Assembly: GCF_009725235.1 (NCBI RefSeq)
Contig: NZ_WJFC01000048.1
Location: 8,980-72,979, forward strand
Direction of reading: 5' to 3'
DNA length: 64,000 nucleotides
Origin: Scytonema sp. UIC 10036
Lineage (GTDB): Bacteria > Cyanobacteriota > Cyanobacteriia > Cyanobacteriales > Nostocaceae
How positions within the stretch are numbered: the stretch's first letter is position 1; the number at the start of each line of letters is the position of its first letter. Below the pieces are notes generated by a model. It made no database searches. It was given only the letters and a program-made list of their open reading frames with translations, and had not been told where the DNA came from. The position numbers and the translations under genes are program-made. Positions 62,496-64,000 of this stretch are shown piece after piece.

Positions 62496-63695
62496 TTGGA
62501 GGGGAAAACAAACACCCCTCTGTTCACTATGTCTGGTAACCCTTATACGTGGTTGGAACAATCCCTAGAAACTATTCACCGTGCTAACTGGTATCGTACT
62601 GTACAAACTATCCAAAGTCGCCCTGGTGCCACAGTTGTTTTGGAAGGACGAGAGGTCATAAATTTTGCTAGTAACGATTATTTGGGACTCGCAGGTGATG
62701 AACGCCTCGTGATGGCAGCAGCAGCAGCAGTGAAAGAATTTGGTACTGGTAGTACGGGTTCGAGGTTACTTAGCGGACATCGCCAACTGCATAGAGATTT
62801 GGAAGAAGCGATCGCATTCCTTAAACAAACAGAGGATGCAGTCGTTTTCAGTTCGGGTTATTTGACAAATTTGGGCGTTATCAATGCACTAGTAGGCAAG
62901 CGAGATTTAATTTTATCCGATCGATATAACCATTCCAGTTTAAAAAATGGGGCAACTCTCACTGGTGCTGCCATCATAGAATACCGTCACTGTCATGTTG
63001 AAGATTTAAAAACTCAATTGAGTCAATATCGGCAAAACTATCGACGTTGCCTAATTCTTAGCGATAGTGTCTTTAGCATGGATGGCGATTTATGTCCTTT
63101 ACCTGCGCTCTTAGAGCTAGCTGAGCAATTTGGTTGTATGTTACTTTTAGATGAAGCCCATGCCACTGGAGTACTTGGAGAAACTGGTGCGGGTTGTGTT
63201 GAACATTTTGGGTGTAGGGGAAAACAGTTAATTCAAATTGGCACTTTAAGTAAAGCCTTGGGTAGTTTGGGTGGCTATGTAGCAGGAAGTGCAACTTTAA
63301 TCGATTACTTGAGAAACCGCGCTCCCAGTTGGATTTATACTACAGCGCTGTCACCTGCTGATACTGCAGCAGCCCTAGCAGCAATAAAAATAGTTTTGGA
63401 GGAACCGCCACGCCGTATCCGGTTATGGCAAAACGTTGCTTACCTCAAACAACAAGTGCAACAACAGCTACTCAACTTGAAATTGCTACCTTCTGAGTCG
63501 CCCATCTTGTGCTTTCAATTGTCAAATCCAGGCGATGCTTTGAAAATGGGGGAGCATCTTAAATCATATGGCATTTTTGCCCCTGCTATTCGTCCCCCTA
63601 CCGTCCCCACCAGTCGGATACGGATTTCTGTGATGGCAACTCACAAACTCGAACATATTCAGAAGTTAGTAGAAGCGTTGACGGAAATCACCTAA
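62496..63695 (+). CDS. bioF: 8-amino-7-oxononanoate synthase (biotin synthesis)
   Basis: A 399-residue alpha-oxoamine synthase. It condenses pimeloyl-ACP (or CoA) with alanine to give KAPA. The PLP lysine is Lys253 in [12 protein letters not shown]. Other motifs are [23 protein letters not shown] and [13 protein letters not shown]. The frame opens at TTG (62496), but the ATG of [11 protein letters not shown] (62529) may be used. No other biotin gene is adjacent. Biotin supply is relevant to the biotin-dependent carboxylase at 42.5-46.1 kb. Confidence 0.93.
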   Translation: MEGKTNTPLFTMSGNPYTWLEQSLETIHRANWYRTVQTIQSRPGATVVLEGREVINFASNDYLGLAGDERLVMAAAAAVKEFGTGSTGSRLLSGHRQLHRDLEEAIAFLKQTEDAVVFSSGYLTNLGVINALVGKRDLILSDRYNHSSLKNGATLTGAAIIEYRHCHVEDLKTQLSQYRQNYRRCLILSDSVFSMDGDLCPLPALLELAEQFGCMLLLDEAHATGVLGETGAGCVEHFGCRGKQLIQIGTLSKALGSLGGYVAGSATLIDYLRNRAPSWIYTTALSPADTAAALAAIKIVLEEPPRRIRLWQNVAYLKQQVQQQLLNLKLLPSESPILCFQLSNPGDALKMGEHLKSYGIFAPAIRPPTVPTSRIRISVMATHKLEHIQKLVEALTEIT

Positions 63696-64000
63696 CCAGT
63701 GACACTTGACACTTGACTAATGACCAATGACCAATAACTGGTAAGTTGGGGTAGCATAGCTGTCTTCATTTAACCCCCAACTCCTCTATTTTCAAGTCAT
63801 AATTTTTCTATTAAAAAAAAATATTCAAGAAGATATAAGACGGTGTTTGTTGAAGCCAGAAATTCACTTCATCACGGCGATCGCAATCACATCTTAATAG
63901 AATTTTATGTGTTCCAAGAAATAACAACAAAGTTATTAGCTTTTGAAAAAAGCTTTTGGAGAAATTATTATAAAGTTAACTTTAAACTTGATGTCAGTAG
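63696..64000. other. Intergenic end of window with STRR
   Basis: TGACACT/TGACCAA heptamers (about 63699-63740) follow bioF. The remaining 260 bases are AT-rich with one HIP1-like site near 63878. No gene starts before the end of the window. Confidence 0.6.

Overview
The window reads as chromosome of a filamentous, probably Nostocales-type, cyanobacterium. The evidence is the very frequent GCGATCGC (HIP1) palindrome, an nblA gene, a textbook NtcA promoter, a Nif11-family peptide, many large hybrid histidine kinases, and dozens of heptameric short tandem repeats (STRRs) and GC-rich palindromes between genes. Genus and species cannot be fixed from the sequence alone.

Layout. 1-7 kb: 3' end of ileS, a palindromic repeat, a RelE-like toxin relic, an orphan ParA ATPase, a hybrid histidine kinase and an S66 LD-carboxypeptidase. 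7-22 kb: nblA, a HicA-like/unknown gene pair, a CadD-like exporter, a TPR lipoprotein, an RNase D-like exonuclease, a HAD phosphatase fused to a HerA/DUF87-like ATPase, a second hybrid kinase with a pseudo-receiver and STRR insertions, an SRPBCC protein, a DUF924 protein, a Nif11 peptide and a Ser/Thr kinase with FHA and SH3b domains. 22-41 kb is an accessory stretch. It has two IS607-type elements (serine recombinase plus TnpB-like protein), one IS605-type element (divergent Y1 tnpA and tnpB), a truncated methyltransferase, a stand-alone cas6, a solitary CRISPR-like repeat beside a 5'-truncated histidine kinase, and metabolic genes (amidase, MpaB-like oxygenase, S9 peptidase, nucleoside phosphorylase).

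40.7-51.4 kb is the most coherent system: a guanidine-utilisation locus. Two guanidine-I (ykkC) riboswitch aptamers face away from each other. One precedes two DUF1989 genes (carboxyguanidine deiminase subunits), a biotin-dependent 'urea carboxylase' best read as guanidine carboxylase, and an allophanate hydrolase split into amidase and C-terminal-domain genes. The other precedes an SsuABC/TauABC-type ABC importer. A perfect GTA-N8-TAC-N22-TAN3T NtcA promoter lies upstream of the importer riboswitch. The locus therefore seems to combine substrate sensing with nitrogen-status control.

51-64 kb: rpmA/rplU, a Cys-rich small protein, a UspA protein, a permease-less HlyD-type adaptor with a repeat lipoprotein divergent from an OmpR-type two-component system, a NYN/LabA-like protein, a 211-bp MITE with a 10-bp target duplication, small membrane proteins and bioF. 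No tRNA or rRNA gene was recognised.
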